19,747 bases of DNA from CAIOGO01 sp964447445 (lineage in GTDB: Bacteria; Bipolaricaulota; Bipolaricaulia; UBA7950; UBA9294). A program made the position numbers and the translations under genes. The stretch's first letter is position 1, and every line of letters starts with the position of its first letter. The stretch is taken from contig CAYUSW010000055.1 in NCBI GenBank assembly GCA_964447445.1, positions 1 through 19,747 of the forward strand. Direction: 5' to 3'. Positions 7,752 through 14,454 of the stretch are shown here, one piece after another. Below the pieces are notes generated by a model that worked only from the letters and a program-made list of their open reading frames with translations, was not told the origin of the DNA and did no database searches.

Positions 7752-8534
7752 ATGGTCCCAAGACTCCCTCACCTTCTGATTGAGCCCGGCGACCTGCCCG
7801 AGACGGTGCTTGTCCCGGGTGACCCACAACGGGCGGCGAGGATCGCCGAGCACTTGGAAGGTTCGCGACGAATCGCAGCGAACCGTGAGTATTACACCTT
7901 CGTCGGGACGTACCGGGGAGTCCCCGTCGCAGCGATATCGGCGGGCGTCGGTGCTGCAGGCGCTGTGATTGCCTACGAGGAGGCGATTCGGGCGGGGGCC
8001 CGGACTCTGATCCGTGTCGGCACCGCAGGGTCGCTCACCGACGACGTCGTGGCGGGAGACCTTGTCGTGGTCCTCGGCGGCGCGCGGGCCGAGGGGGTGT
8101 CGCGTCAGCTGGTGCCGCTCGAGATGCCTGCGATGGCGGACGTTGACGTCTCCGCCGCTTTGTGGGATGCAGCGTGCGCGCAAGGCGGCCGTGTCCACCG
8201 GGGTGTCGGCGTATCCGTGGACGCGTTCTACCGCGGCGTGCTCGACCTCGGCTTCGACGTGTACGCTGCCGCGGGGGCGCTGTGCGTAGAAATGGAGTGC
8301 TCGGCGCTGTTCATCGTCGGCCTACTGCGTCGCATCCGCACGGGAGCCATCGTGGCGATTGACGGGAACGCCCGTCATGCGGCGTCAGGCGACCACGACC
8401 CCCACCGCGAGATCGTTCGGGCTTCAATCGACCGGGAGATTATTGTCGCACTGGATGCTGCGGCCCGTCTTGCAGGTGACTCCGCTGTCACCCAGCGGAT
8501 ATCATCACGTGGCACGCGGGCGGAAGGAGAGTAG
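7752..8534 (+). CDS. Nucleoside phosphorylase (uridine/purine phosphorylase family, NP-I)
   Basis: 260 residues with NP-I family marks: VPGDPQRAARIAEHL at about 21-35 (phosphate/ribose site), the SAGVGAAGAVIAYEEAIRAG helix, RVGTAGSL at 88-95 (phosphate binding), CVEMECSALF at about 178-187 (ribose-binding Glu/Met/Glu), and IDGN near 203-206. It would cleave a nucleoside with phosphate to base plus ribose-1-phosphate in the cytoplasm (salvage). Uridine phosphorylase is my first choice, with purine phosphorylase second. The start is well supported: GGAGG stands 5 nt before the ATG. A TACAAT (7728-7733) could be its -10 box, without a clear -35. A small membrane-protein gene follows after 7 nt, so the two are probably co-transcribed. 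Confidence 0.93.
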   Translation: MVPRLPHLLIEPGDLPETVLVPGDPQRAARIAEHLEGSRRIAANREYYTFVGTYRGVPVAAISAGVGAAGAVIAYEEAIRAGARTLIRVGTAGSLTDDVVAGDLVVVLGGARAEGVSRQLVPLEMPAMADVDVSAALWDAACAQGGRVHRGVGVSVDAFYRGVLDLGFDVYAAAGALCVEMECSALFIVGLLRRIRTGAIVAIDGNARHAASGDHDPHREIVRASIDREIIVALDAAARLAGDSAVTQRISSRGTRAEGE

Positions 8535-8541
8535 ACCCGAC

Positions 8542-8754
8542 ATGTCTATCAGCGTCGGCGGGATCGTCGCCATTGTCATCCTCTTGGCCTGCGGAGTCGT
8601 AGCTGTCTACTTCGCCGTTCGGAGCTACTTCTGGATGCGTCGCGACCGCTCTCCCGGCGCGACGGACGACAGCGAGTCCTGGGGAACGTCGTTTTGGTCG
8701 CGCCGGCGAGATGAAACCAAGCGACCCCCGGAGGACCCCCATAGACCTGCCTAG
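8542..8754 (+). CDS. Small single-span membrane protein, unknown function
   Basis: 70 residues. A hydrophobic segment (about residues 5-27, GGIVAIVILLACGVVAVYFA) is followed by RSYFWMRRDR and a polar, Arg/Pro-rich tail, so by the positive-inside rule the tail should be cytoplasmic. AAGGAG lies 12 nt before the ATG, rather far but usable. It starts 7 nt after the phosphorylase stop and uses codons like its neighbours. I do not recognise the family. Inclusion as a real gene rests on the membrane segment, the ribosome binding site and the tight spacing. Confidence 0.6.
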   Translation: MSISVGGIVAIVILLACGVVAVYFAVRSYFWMRRDRSPGATDDSESWGTSFWSRRRDETKRPPEDPHRPA

Positions 8755-8800
8755 GCGTGCCTTTCAGGACGTCATCCGCATCGATGCGATGGCCGCAGCG

Positions 8801-8900
8801 TCTACGACACCTTGTGGTAGGTCCGGACTCCTTGTCTGGTAAGAGACACCTCTTCCCGTGTCGGGTCCGGCAGGGAGCAGCCTAGACCGCATGTCCCGAA
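8801..8900 (+). ncRNA. ffs: Candidate bacterial SRP RNA (boundaries approximate)
   Basis: Positions 8858-8882 read GTGTCGGGTCC-GGCA-GGGAGCAGCC. This matches the conserved SRP RNA helix 8 signature, usually GTCAGGTCC-GGAA-GGAAGCAGCC, including the nearly invariant AGCAGCC that forms the Ffh-binding symmetric loop. It lies in a 147-nt spacer between convergent genes. Two points weaken the call. The tetraloop reads GGCA rather than GGAA or another GNRA, and I could not pair the outer stem convincingly by hand (the 5' side can also form local hairpins such as AAGAG-ACAC-CTCTT). The 3' end may reach into the neighbouring gene's stop. Confidence 0.42.
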
Positions 8901-8901
8901 A

Positions 8902-9366
8902 TCATGCGAGGAAAAGGACGGCGAGAATCAAGACAGCTAATCCGATGAGAAGAATCGCGGTCCACGGAACGGCCGACGGACGGAGAGAGGCGAGGGGCGA
9001 CAGGCAAGGGGAAGAAGCGCAGGCCTCGACCGCGGAGCGAAGAAGAAGCTGATTGGCCAGGCTGCTACCCACGAAGGCTTTTGTGCCCACGAAGATCACC
9101 GGGAACTTCGACGGCATGATCCCGTACTTCGTCGCGAGAGGCCACATGAGCGCCGCGTCCGGGTCGGCTCCCTCGATGAAGCGGAAGCCGAGGTTTGGGT
9201 ACTGCGCATCGAGCTCCTTCAGGACGGGCTCCATCCGGAGGCAGTCCTCGCAATCCGCGCGGTAGAAGATCACGACGGTCGGGTCCTCCGTCGCGACGCC
9301 GATCCACGAAGAGAGAGCCGACACCGCGAGCACTACCGTGAGGAGAGAGACAAGCCGTCCGGTCAT
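8902..9366 (-). CDS. Membrane-anchored thioredoxin-like protein
   Basis: 154 residues. A hydrophobic N-terminus (residues about 4-24) acts as signal peptide or anchor. The thioredoxin fold follows, with VVIFYRADCEDC (Cys39-x-x-Cys42 after beta-1), a central DAQYPNLGFRFIEG strand, and KFPVIFVG with the expected cis-Pro at 89. A second Cys pair, CASSPC (116-121), follows the domain. The C-terminus (about 133-154, AVPWTAILLIGLAVLILAVL) is another membrane span. The redox domain would therefore sit outside the cytoplasmic membrane, tethered at one or both ends. It probably reduces, oxidises or isomerises extracytoplasmic disulfides. The start at 9366 has GAGG 7 nt upstream. No partner quinone reductase (DsbB/VKOR) is in view. 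Confidence 0.8.
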   Translation of the reverse strand: MTGRLVSLLTVVLAVSALSSWIGVATEDPTVVIFYRADCEDCLRMEPVLKELDAQYPNLGFRFIEGADPDAALMWPLATKYGIMPSKFPVIFVGTKAFVGSSLANQLLLRSAVEACASSPCLSPLASLRPSAVPWTAILLIGLAVLILAVLFLA

Positions 9367-9432
9367 GATGTCACCTCGCGAGGATCATGGACCGAGACTC
9401 CTCGCAGCGCAAGCGCGGTGCGGGCTCTTCGC

Positions 9433-10353
9433 CTAGGGAAGCTCCGCCAGCCGCTGGCGCAGCAGCGGGAGTGCTGCCTCGGCCGAACGCTCGCCGGCCT
9501 CAATGCCGTCTCGCGCCTGCCGAAAGCTGACCACCGTCAAGGACAACTCAGGGCGGATTAGAACCTCGGGGGGATCGAGAGCGAGTCTCTGGCGGACGAT
9601 CTCCTGGCAGAGGATGGAGATCGATTGGTTCAGAATGCTGTAGAGCCCCGGTAGGGGACGCTCCGGTCGTCCGCGGAACGCTCCTTCGAGGAGCTCTGTG
9701 AGACTCGCCGGAATCCACGTCTGCTGACTGAGGCCGTCGCGAACGTGATCGCCGATCTTGCTCCACACGCTCCGGCTGCTCGCCGTGGTCGGCACGGGGC
9801 GCGGCGTGATGTCGACGGCGATGACGACGTCCGCACCCAGGTCGCGGCACACGGTGACGGGTACAGGATCGACCATGCCTCCGTCAACGAGGAGTCTCGA
9901 CTCCCAGCGCACGGGGTGGAAGATGCCGGGGATCGCTGTCGATGCGAGAATGGCATCCACAAGGGGACCGCTTCGGAGAACGACGGATTCCCCCGTGTCG
10001 ATATCGCATGCGACCGCCGCGAATGGCATCGGAAGCTCCTCGATGCGCACGTCGCCGAACAGCCCTACAAGGAGCTTTCGCAACTCGTGTCCAGAGCTGA
10101 GCCCTGCGTGCGGCAGCGTGGGCATGAGGCCGCGGAGGACTCTGGAGACGCCGATCGCGAGCCACTCTTTCTCCATCTCTGCCGTGGGTTTTCCGGAGAC
10201 GTAGGCCGCGCCGATGAGAGATCCGATGCTGGAACCGGCGACCACGGTAGGGCGAATCCCTTCCCGTTCGAGGACCTTCAGCACTCCGGTGTGAGCTGCG
10301 CCTCTGGCGCCGCCGGATCCGAGAGCGAGTCCGATGCGAGGTCTGTTCGTCAT
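9433..10353 (-). CDS. Patatin-like phospholipase, RssA family
   Basis: 306 residues. The catalytic dyad is clear: the oxyanion glycine loop GSGGARG (12-18), the nucleophile elbow GSSIG with Ser42, and Asp157 in LLVDGGMVDPVPV. The domain fills about residues 5-190, the normal size for bacterial RssA/YlbK-like proteins; a helical C-terminal part follows. The family hydrolyses acyl esters of lipids; there is no signal peptide, so it acts from the cytoplasm. The start is placed at 10353 because the family begins just before the glycine loop. No clear ribosome binding site precedes it. The same strand upstream carries the 22-codon mini-gene and a 12-bp hairpin, so expression may depend on read-through from the metal-regulated promoter at 10599-10626. 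Confidence 0.93.
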   Translation of the reverse strand: MTNRPRIGLALGSGGARGAAHTGVLKVLEREGIRPTVVAGSSIGSLIGAAYVSGKPTAEMEKEWLAIGVSRVLRGLMPTLPHAGLSSGHELRKLLVGLFGDVRIEELPMPFAAVACDIDTGESVVLRSGPLVDAILASTAIPGIFHPVRWESRLLVDGGMVDPVPVTVCRDLGADVVIAVDITPRPVPTTASSRSVWSKIGDHVRDGLSQQTWIPASLTELLEGAFRGRPERPLPGLYSILNQSISILCQEIVRQRLALDPPEVLIRPELSLTVVSFRQARDGIEAGERSAEAALPLLRQRLAELP

Positions 10354-10410
10354 GATCGGGAGGGTGCCGGGCGGCGCGCTGAGAAGAGCGAAACCTGCCC
10401 CGACAAAGAT

Positions 10411-10456
10411 GACAGCAGCCTCGGACTCTCGGTGGGCTTGTATGGAGGCTGCTGTC
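10411..10456 (-). terminator. 12-bp perfect hairpin between mini-gene and patatin gene
   Basis: GACAGCAGCCTC (10411-10422) and GAGGCTGCTGTC (10445-10456) are perfect inverted copies with a 22-nt loop. It lies 15 nt after the mini-gene stop and 57 nt before the patatin start, on the same transcript. Only a short TCTTTG follows on the minus strand, so it is not a classical intrinsic terminator. It could be a partial terminator, an attenuator, or a 3'-end stabiliser of the short message. Confidence 0.6.
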
Positions 10457-10471
10457 TTCTCAATCCAGCTA

Positions 10472-10540
10472 CTACTTCCCCTTCTTGGGTGCGGGCTTCG
10501 CTGGCTTCGCTGGCTTCTTCGCCGCTGGCTTCTTGGTCAT
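10472..10540 (-). CDS. 22-residue Lys/Pro/Ala-rich mini-protein
   Basis: A 22-codon frame starts at ATG 10540 and ends in TAG. The product is 9 Lys, 5 Pro and 5 Ala out of 22 residues, in KKPAAKKP and KPAKPAKPAP steps, like the tails of histone H1-type or nucleoid proteins. Support for a real gene: AAGGAGGT lies exactly 7 nt before the ATG, and a near-perfect promoter (TTGACA-N16-TATAAT) with the 28-bp operator lies just upstream. The longer open frame to 10681 would cross that promoter, so it is rejected. Possible roles are a nucleic-acid-binding peptide, a translated leader that controls the hairpin and patatin gene downstream, or a small stress peptide. I do not know its family. Confidence 0.65.
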   Translation of the reverse strand: MTKKPAAKKPAKPAKPAPKKGK

Positions 10541-10567
10541 TCCTGCCACCTCCTTCGGTGACTCGCT

Positions 10568-10595
10568 AATTGCGCACTTGTCTAGATGCGCAATT
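10568..10595. promoter_or_regulatory. 28-bp operator for the ArsR-type repressor
   Basis: A perfect inverted repeat, AATTGCGCA-N10-TGCGCAATT. The size and symmetry suit a dimeric winged-helix repressor of the ArsR/SmtB family, whose gene starts 71 bp away. The N10 spacer holds the -35 box of the rightward promoter, and the repeat covers the start point of the leftward promoter, so one bound dimer could silence both. Confidence 0.8.
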
Positions 10596-10606
10596 GCCAT
10601 TATACT
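10578..10606 (+). promoter_or_regulatory. Rightward promoter for arsR-CDF-DUF362
   Basis: TTGTCT (10578-10583), 17 nt, TATACT (10601-10606), matching the sigma70 consensus at 4/6 and 5/6. The -35 box lies within the operator spacer. The predicted start near 10613 leaves a leader of about 54 nt before arsR. Confidence 0.65.
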
Positions 10607-10626
10607 CATCGATGAGACCCTGTCAA
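10599..10626 (-). promoter_or_regulatory. Leftward promoter for mini-gene (and perhaps patatin)
   Basis: On the minus strand TTGACA (10626-10621), 16 nt, TATAAT (10604-10599): both hexamers are perfect. Its -10 overlaps the -10 of the rightward promoter by 4 bp. The operator begins 3 nt downstream of the -10, over the start point. It is the best sigma70 match in the window. Confidence 0.8.
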
Positions 10627-10666
10627 GTGGTTTGCCGCGCGATGGGGTTTCCGTAGGAGGAACGGA

Positions 10667-10945
10667 ATGATCGACCCGCATGCGACCTTCTTCAAATCCT
10701 TATCCAGCCGGTCTCGTACGGCCATCCTCAAGCTCCTCGCTCAGAACGGGGAGATGTCCGTGGATGAGCTGACGGCCGCGGTCGAACTTGCGGGGCCGAC
10801 GGTATCGCGCCATCTTCAGGTTCTGCGGCAGCAGGAACTCGTGACGGTGCGCCGCGACGCGCAGAATCGCTACTACTCCATCGATACGAAGCGGCTCGAA
10901 CAGCACTTCCAGGAGTTCCTGCAATACCTGGTCGGGTCGGCGTAG
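10667..10945 (+). CDS. ArsR/SmtB-family winged-helix repressor
   Basis: 92 residues, the family's usual short length. It opens with FFKSLSSRSRTAILKLLAQ, then the helix-turn-helix MSVDELTAAVELAGPTVSRH with LQVLRQQELV, and the beta-wing VRRDAQNRYYSIDT. It contains no cysteine, so a Cys-based As(III) or Cd/Pb site is excluded; a His/Asp site in the last helix (Asp near SIDT, His in LEQHFQEF) could bind Zn, Ni or Co as in SmtB/CzrA, but this is inference. AGGAGG stands 6 nt before the ATG. It heads an operon with a CDF efflux pump and probably represses itself, the pump and the leftward mini-gene through the 10568-10595 operator, releasing on metal binding. Confidence 0.93.
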   Translation: MIDPHATFFKSLSSRSRTAILKLLAQNGEMSVDELTAAVELAGPTVSRHLQVLRQQELVTVRRDAQNRYYSIDTKRLEQHFQEFLQYLVGSA

Positions 10946-10995
10946 ACTGGGCAGAGCGGGAGGGAGGCGCCTCGGATGAGGGGCGCCGATGCGCA

Positions 10996-11919
10996 ATGGC
11001 TCACACCCACGACCATAGTTCAGGTCCGTCCTCCGTAGCGGAACGCCGGATTGGCTTTGCCTTCTTCCTGAACTTGGCGTTCACCTTGATCGAGGCGGCG
11101 GGCGGGGTCTGGACCAACAGCATGGCCGTCTTGTCCGATGCGCTCCACGACCTTGGCGACTGCATCGCGCTCGCGCTGGGGTGGCACTTCCAGCGGGTGT
11201 CAAAGAGATCGGGTGACGAGGTCTACACGTTCGGATACCGGCGGTTCTCGCTGTTGAGCGCTCTGTCGATGTCGATCCTGCTGATCGGTGGCGCAGCCAT
11301 CGTCTTGTGGAAGTCCGTTCCGCGCCTCATCTCCCCACAAGAGACGAACGCAACCGGCATGATGGTTCTCGCCTGCGTCGGAATTGCTGCCAATGGATGG
11401 GCGGCACTCCGAATGCGCGGCGGACGGTCGCTGAGCGAGCGCGTCGTGACGTGGCACCTCTTGGAGGACGTCCTCAGCTGGTCGGCCGTGCTGGTGACGG
11501 CGCTCGTGATGCGCTTCCTAGACCTCCCAATCCTCGATCCGATCCTATCGATCCTCATCACGACGTACGTGTTGTGGAACGTCGTGAAGCGACTGCGGGA
11601 GACGCTGGTGGTTCTTCTTCAAGGTGTCCCCGGGGGCGTCACGCTGAGCGAAGTGGAAGACGCTATCCGTGCCGTGCCAGGCGTGTGTGACGCGCATCAC
11701 ATTCATGTCTGGTCACAGGACGGCGAGCACCACGTCCTGACAGGGCACGTCGTGGTGCCGGAGAACGTCGAGCACATGAAGCTCGCCGAGCTTCGCCGGC
11801 GCGTCAAGGAGGATCTGAAGCGATTCGGGATCAGCCACGCGACGCTCGAGTTCGAGCATCGGGGCGGGCCGTGTTGTGAGGACGAAGTCGGCGTGTGCCG
11901 AACGGGAGGTAGGGAGTGA
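10996..11919 (+). CDS. Cation diffusion facilitator (CDF) metal efflux transporter
   Basis: 307 residues. It has a His-rich N-terminus (MAHTHDHSSG), six membrane segments and a cytoplasmic C-terminal domain. The transport site is in TM2, SDALHDLGD (Asp48, His51, Asp52, Asp55), and TM5, HLLED (His154, Asp158): two HxxxD pairs, the zinc-type arrangement of the CzcD/ZitB branch. The C-terminal domain has the usual HHIHVWS (234-240) and HHVLTGHVVV strands and ends with a GPCCEDEVGVC tail whose Cys residues may sense or hand over metal. It exports Zn2+ (possibly Co/Cd/Ni) against protons at the inner membrane. It follows the repressor by 50 nt and overlaps the Fe-S protein start as GTGA. Confidence 0.95.
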   Translation: MAHTHDHSSGPSSVAERRIGFAFFLNLAFTLIEAAGGVWTNSMAVLSDALHDLGDCIALALGWHFQRVSKRSGDEVYTFGYRRFSLLSALSMSILLIGGAAIVLWKSVPRLISPQETNATGMMVLACVGIAANGWAALRMRGGRSLSERVVTWHLLEDVLSWSAVLVTALVMRFLDLPILDPILSILITTYVLWNVVKRLRETLVVLLQGVPGGVTLSEVEDAIRAVPGVCDAHHIHVWSQDGEHHVLTGHVVVPENVEHMKLAELRRRVKEDLKRFGISHATLEFEHRGGPCCEDEVGVCRTGGRE

Positions 11920-13067
11920 GTCGCGTCGCCCTGGTGCGCTGCTCGTCGTACGACCCCGCTGAGGTGAGAGCGGCTGTCGAACGCGGGATCGGGCTTCTCG
12001 GCGGAGTCGCACGCTTCGCTCGGCCGGGGGAGAAGATCCTCCTGAAGCCGAACTTGCTCATCGGGCGAGACGTGGAAAAGGGCGTGACAACTCACCCGAG
12101 CGTGTTTCGTGCCGTCGCCGAGGTGCTGGGGCGTTCGGGAGCCGCGCTGAGCTACGGCGACTCCCCCGCATTTGGGCGAACGGAGGCCGTCGCCGGGCGG
12201 GCCGGAATCGCCGAAGTTGCCCGGGAGCTCAGCATTCCCCTCGCGGACTTCGTCACTCCGGCCGTCCTTCCCTATCCGGCGGGGCGACTGCTCAAGCAGT
12301 TCACGATTGCACGCGGCGTGCTCGACGCGGATGGAATCGTCTCCCTGTGCAAGATGAAGACGCATGGCCTCACGCGGATCACCGGGGCGATCAAGAATCA
12401 GTACGGCTGCATTCCTGGGCTTCTCAAGGCGGAGTTCCACGCCCGGCTCGCGAACGCGCACCTCTTCTCTCAGATGCTGGTCGATCTGAACGGTGCCTTA
12501 CGGCCGCGGCTCTTCGTCATGGACGGCGTGATCGCGATGGAGGGGAACGGACCTCAAAATGGGACGCTTCGGCCGATGAACCTCCTCCTCCTGTCGGAGG
12601 ATCCCGTCGCGCTCGATGCGACCTTCTGCCGAGTGATCTCGCTCGATCCTCTTCTCGTCCTTCCGATTGTCTATGGCGAGGCAGCGGGCCTTGGCGTGGC
12701 GGGGAACGTTGAATACGTTGGGGACCCGTTGGAGCGCTTCACCGTGACCGACTTCGTCGTCAATCGCCGGCCTGTCTCCACAACGGGCACGGCGCCTCGA
12801 TTTGGCCGCGGCATCCAGCTCCTGCGTCGCTTGATCATCCCGCGGCCCGTGATTCGTGCGAAGCGCTGCACGCGGTGCGGCACTTGTGTTTCGATCTGCC
12901 CCGTCGCGCCGAAGGCGGTGGACTTCGTGGGCGCGCTGCGGTCGTCTCCGCCCGTTCACTACTACGATCGATGCATCCGCTGCTATTGCTGCCAAGAGGT
13001 CTGCCCGGAGGGTGCGATCGAAATCACGACGCCGCTCTTGGGGCGAGCCATTCGGCGCGCATCGTGA
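11916..13067 (+). CDS. DUF362-domain protein with two [4Fe-4S] ferredoxin clusters
   Basis: 383 residues. The DUF362 domain fills about 1-300 (ILLKPNLLIGRD, VTTHPSVFRAVAEVL, YGDSPAFG, SLCKMKTHGLTRITGAIKNQ, FVMDGVIAMEGNGPQNG, DPVALDATFCRV). The C-terminus has two CxxCxxCxxxCP motifs: Cys318/321/324/328 and Cys353/356/359/363, with an extra Cys358. The family's reaction is not known; the clusters imply electron transfer or metal-cluster handling in the cytoplasm (no signal peptide). GTG 11916 overlaps the CDF stop by 4 bp and has GGAGG 6 nt upstream, so it is translationally coupled to a metal exporter, an unusual partner. The 122-nt spacer that follows has only weak short hairpins. Confidence 0.93.
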   Translation: MSRVALVRCSSYDPAEVRAAVERGIGLLGGVARFARPGEKILLKPNLLIGRDVEKGVTTHPSVFRAVAEVLGRSGAALSYGDSPAFGRTEAVAGRAGIAEVARELSIPLADFVTPAVLPYPAGRLLKQFTIARGVLDADGIVSLCKMKTHGLTRITGAIKNQYGCIPGLLKAEFHARLANAHLFSQMLVDLNGALRPRLFVMDGVIAMEGNGPQNGTLRPMNLLLLSEDPVALDATFCRVISLDPLLVLPIVYGEAAGLGVAGNVEYVGDPLERFTVTDFVVNRRPVSTTGTAPRFGRGIQLLRRLIIPRPVIRAKRCTRCGTCVSICPVAPKAVDFVGALRSSPPVHYYDRCIRCYCCQEVCPEGAIEITTPLLGRAIRRAS

Positions 13068-13189
13068 CGTCACGCCCGTCACGACTCTGTTCCTGGCTCC
13101 GTTTCGGCAAGAGAGACGACGCAACGGGCGTTTGGCGAACGCTCCAACGCGTGGCAAGATAGCCATGCCTAGCGGACGCGGGAGGCGGC

Positions 13190-13855
13190 TTGAAAAGGGC
13201 TTCGGTAATCACTCGCATTCCTTTGGGAGCAACGAGCGCCTACGTGATTTGCGAGCCGGTCCCCGTTCTCATCGACAGCGGCATGGTGGGACAGGACGCC
13301 CTCCTGCGATGGAAACTCCGGCGGATCGGCGTTGAACTTCGCGACATCGCTCTGATTGTCGTTACGCACGCGCACAGCGACCATGCCGGCTGTCTCGCCA
13401 AGCTGCGCGTCTCGACGGATGCCGCCATCGCTTGCGGCCGCACGACGGCGGACTACCTTCGGCGCGGGACGAACGCGTGCATGAGGCCGCGGACCGTGAT
13501 GGGTAGGGCAATCTTGCCCATCATGTCGCGCTTCGCCTCGTACCCGGCTGTGGACGCGGACGTCGAAGTGGCAGAGGCGATGACCCTGGCGCCGTTCGGA
13601 ATCGACGGGGTAATCCTTGCGACGCCGGGACACACGCGGGGCTGTCTCTCAGTTCTTGTTGGGCACGATGCCGTGGTGGGTGACCTTGTGAGCGGCAGAC
13701 CGTGGCGGCCGCTCACCCAATCGATGCCTCTCCTGCTCGAGGATCGAGACGCGTGGGCGAAGAGCGTCCGCCTGCTTCTCGACCGCGGTGTGCGGACCTT
13801 CCATTCTGCTCACGGTGGACCATTCGATGCCGATCGTGTCGCCAGATTGCTGTAG
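13190..13855 (+). CDS. Metallo-beta-lactamase-fold hydrolase
   Basis: 221 residues. All zinc motifs are in place: HAHSDH (His60, His62, Asp64, His65), PGHT (His148), GD (Asp165) and SAHGG (His208). Together with LIDSGM near residue 30 this gives the glyoxalase II-like MBL fold, normally a two-zinc thioester or lactone hydrolase or an oxygen-binding flavoprotein partner. No extra domain and no signal peptide are seen. The start is a TTG with GGAGG only 4 nt before it; this is short spacing, but no in-frame ATG fits the N-terminal strand. It stops 10 nt from the convergent stop of the DedA-like gene. The substrate is unknown. Confidence 0.9.
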   Translation: MKRASVITRIPLGATSAYVICEPVPVLIDSGMVGQDALLRWKLRRIGVELRDIALIVVTHAHSDHAGCLAKLRVSTDAAIACGRTTADYLRRGTNACMRPRTVMGRAILPIMSRFASYPAVDADVEVAEAMTLAPFGIDGVILATPGHTRGCLSVLVGHDAVVGDLVSGRPWRPLTQSMPLLLEDRDAWAKSVRLLLDRGVRTFHSAHGGPFDADRVARLL

Positions 13856-13865
13856 GCGCAGGGCC

Positions 13866-14324
13866 CTACTGAGTGACCTGCCCGATGCTCCACACACCGA
13901 GGATCACGAGGCCGAATCGCAGAGCCGTGGCCGCTCCCGCCGCGAGCGAGAAGAGGACTGGCCGTTGGCCGATGACGGCGAAGAGATAGAGCGAGACGGT
14001 GTCCGGAAACCCGGGGATGCAGAGGAGAAGGAAGACGGCGAACACGCCGAATCGCCGCACGAAGCGCTCCGACCACTCCATGGCCACTCGCAGCAAGCGA
14101 TAGCGGGCGACCAAGCGATGGAAGCGCTCGGTGTTCTTCATTCGGTCGCCGAGGAAGAACAGAAGGTAGGAGCCGACCATCTTTCCTGCGACGGCGAAGA
14201 GAACCATCCACCCGACGGGCAGCCACTTGTACGTGGCGAGCGGAAGCTCGGCCGGCGTCGGCAGAATGACGGCCGCGCCCACTTCGTAGACGAAGACGAG
14301 CAGGAGCCCGACCAGCGTGTGCAT
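13866..14324 (-). CDS. Small DedA/VTT-like membrane protein
   Basis: 152 residues with four to five hydrophobic segments. The N-terminal LLLVFVYEVGAAVILPTPAELPL recalls the Glu/Pro/Thr-Pro start of DedA/VTT (SNARE-associated) proteins. GKMVGSYLLFFLGDRM matches the glycine-rich loop before the amphipathic helix, and CIPGFPDTVSLYLFAV resembles the R/G-x-x-P re-entrant element. It is shorter than typical DedA (about 200), so YqaA-like small relatives fit better. Such proteins act in lipid transport across the inner membrane or envelope homeostasis. No ribosome binding site is seen before ATG 14324, but a -10-like TACGTT sits 6 nt upstream, fitting a leaderless message. Confidence 0.7.
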   Translation of the reverse strand: MHTLVGLLLVFVYEVGAAVILPTPAELPLATYKWLPVGWMVLFAVAGKMVGSYLLFFLGDRMKNTERFHRLVARYRLLRVAMEWSERFVRRFGVFAVFLLLCIPGFPDTVSLYLFAVIGQRPVLFSLAAGAATALRFGLVILGVWSIGQVTQ

Positions 14325-14330
14325 AGTCCC

Positions 14331-14359
14331 AACGTAGCGGACGCCAGTCGACCCAGCAA
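14331..14359 (-). promoter_or_regulatory. Candidate promoter for leaderless DedA-like transcript
   Basis: On the minus strand TTGCTG is followed after 17 nt by TACGTT and after 6 nt by the ATG at 14324. The hexamer matches are weak (TTGnnn, TAnnnT). Its geometry equals that before the acetyltransferase at 6939. Confidence 0.3.
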
Positions 14360-14454
14360 GGGCGTTGACGCCACAGAACGCGCAGCCGCCACGGTGGAGA
14401 GGAGACAGACATCCGTACGAGCGACTCCGTTCATGAATCGTGGTGCGACGTTCC

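Noticed and set aside
8777..8788. 12-bp palindrome CGCATCGATGCG as an operator
   Set aside because: It is perfect, but no promoter elements flank it and no regulator gene lies nearby. It may be part of the RNA in this spacer or chance.
10541..10681. Longer version (69 residues) of the mini-protein
   Set aside because: The extra part would cross the two promoters, the operator and the start of arsR; the strong ribosome binding site belongs to ATG 10540.
13060..13086. CGTGAC/GTCACG hairpin as terminator after the DUF362 gene
   Set aside because: It has six-base stems, competing foldings and no T-run, which is too weak to call.
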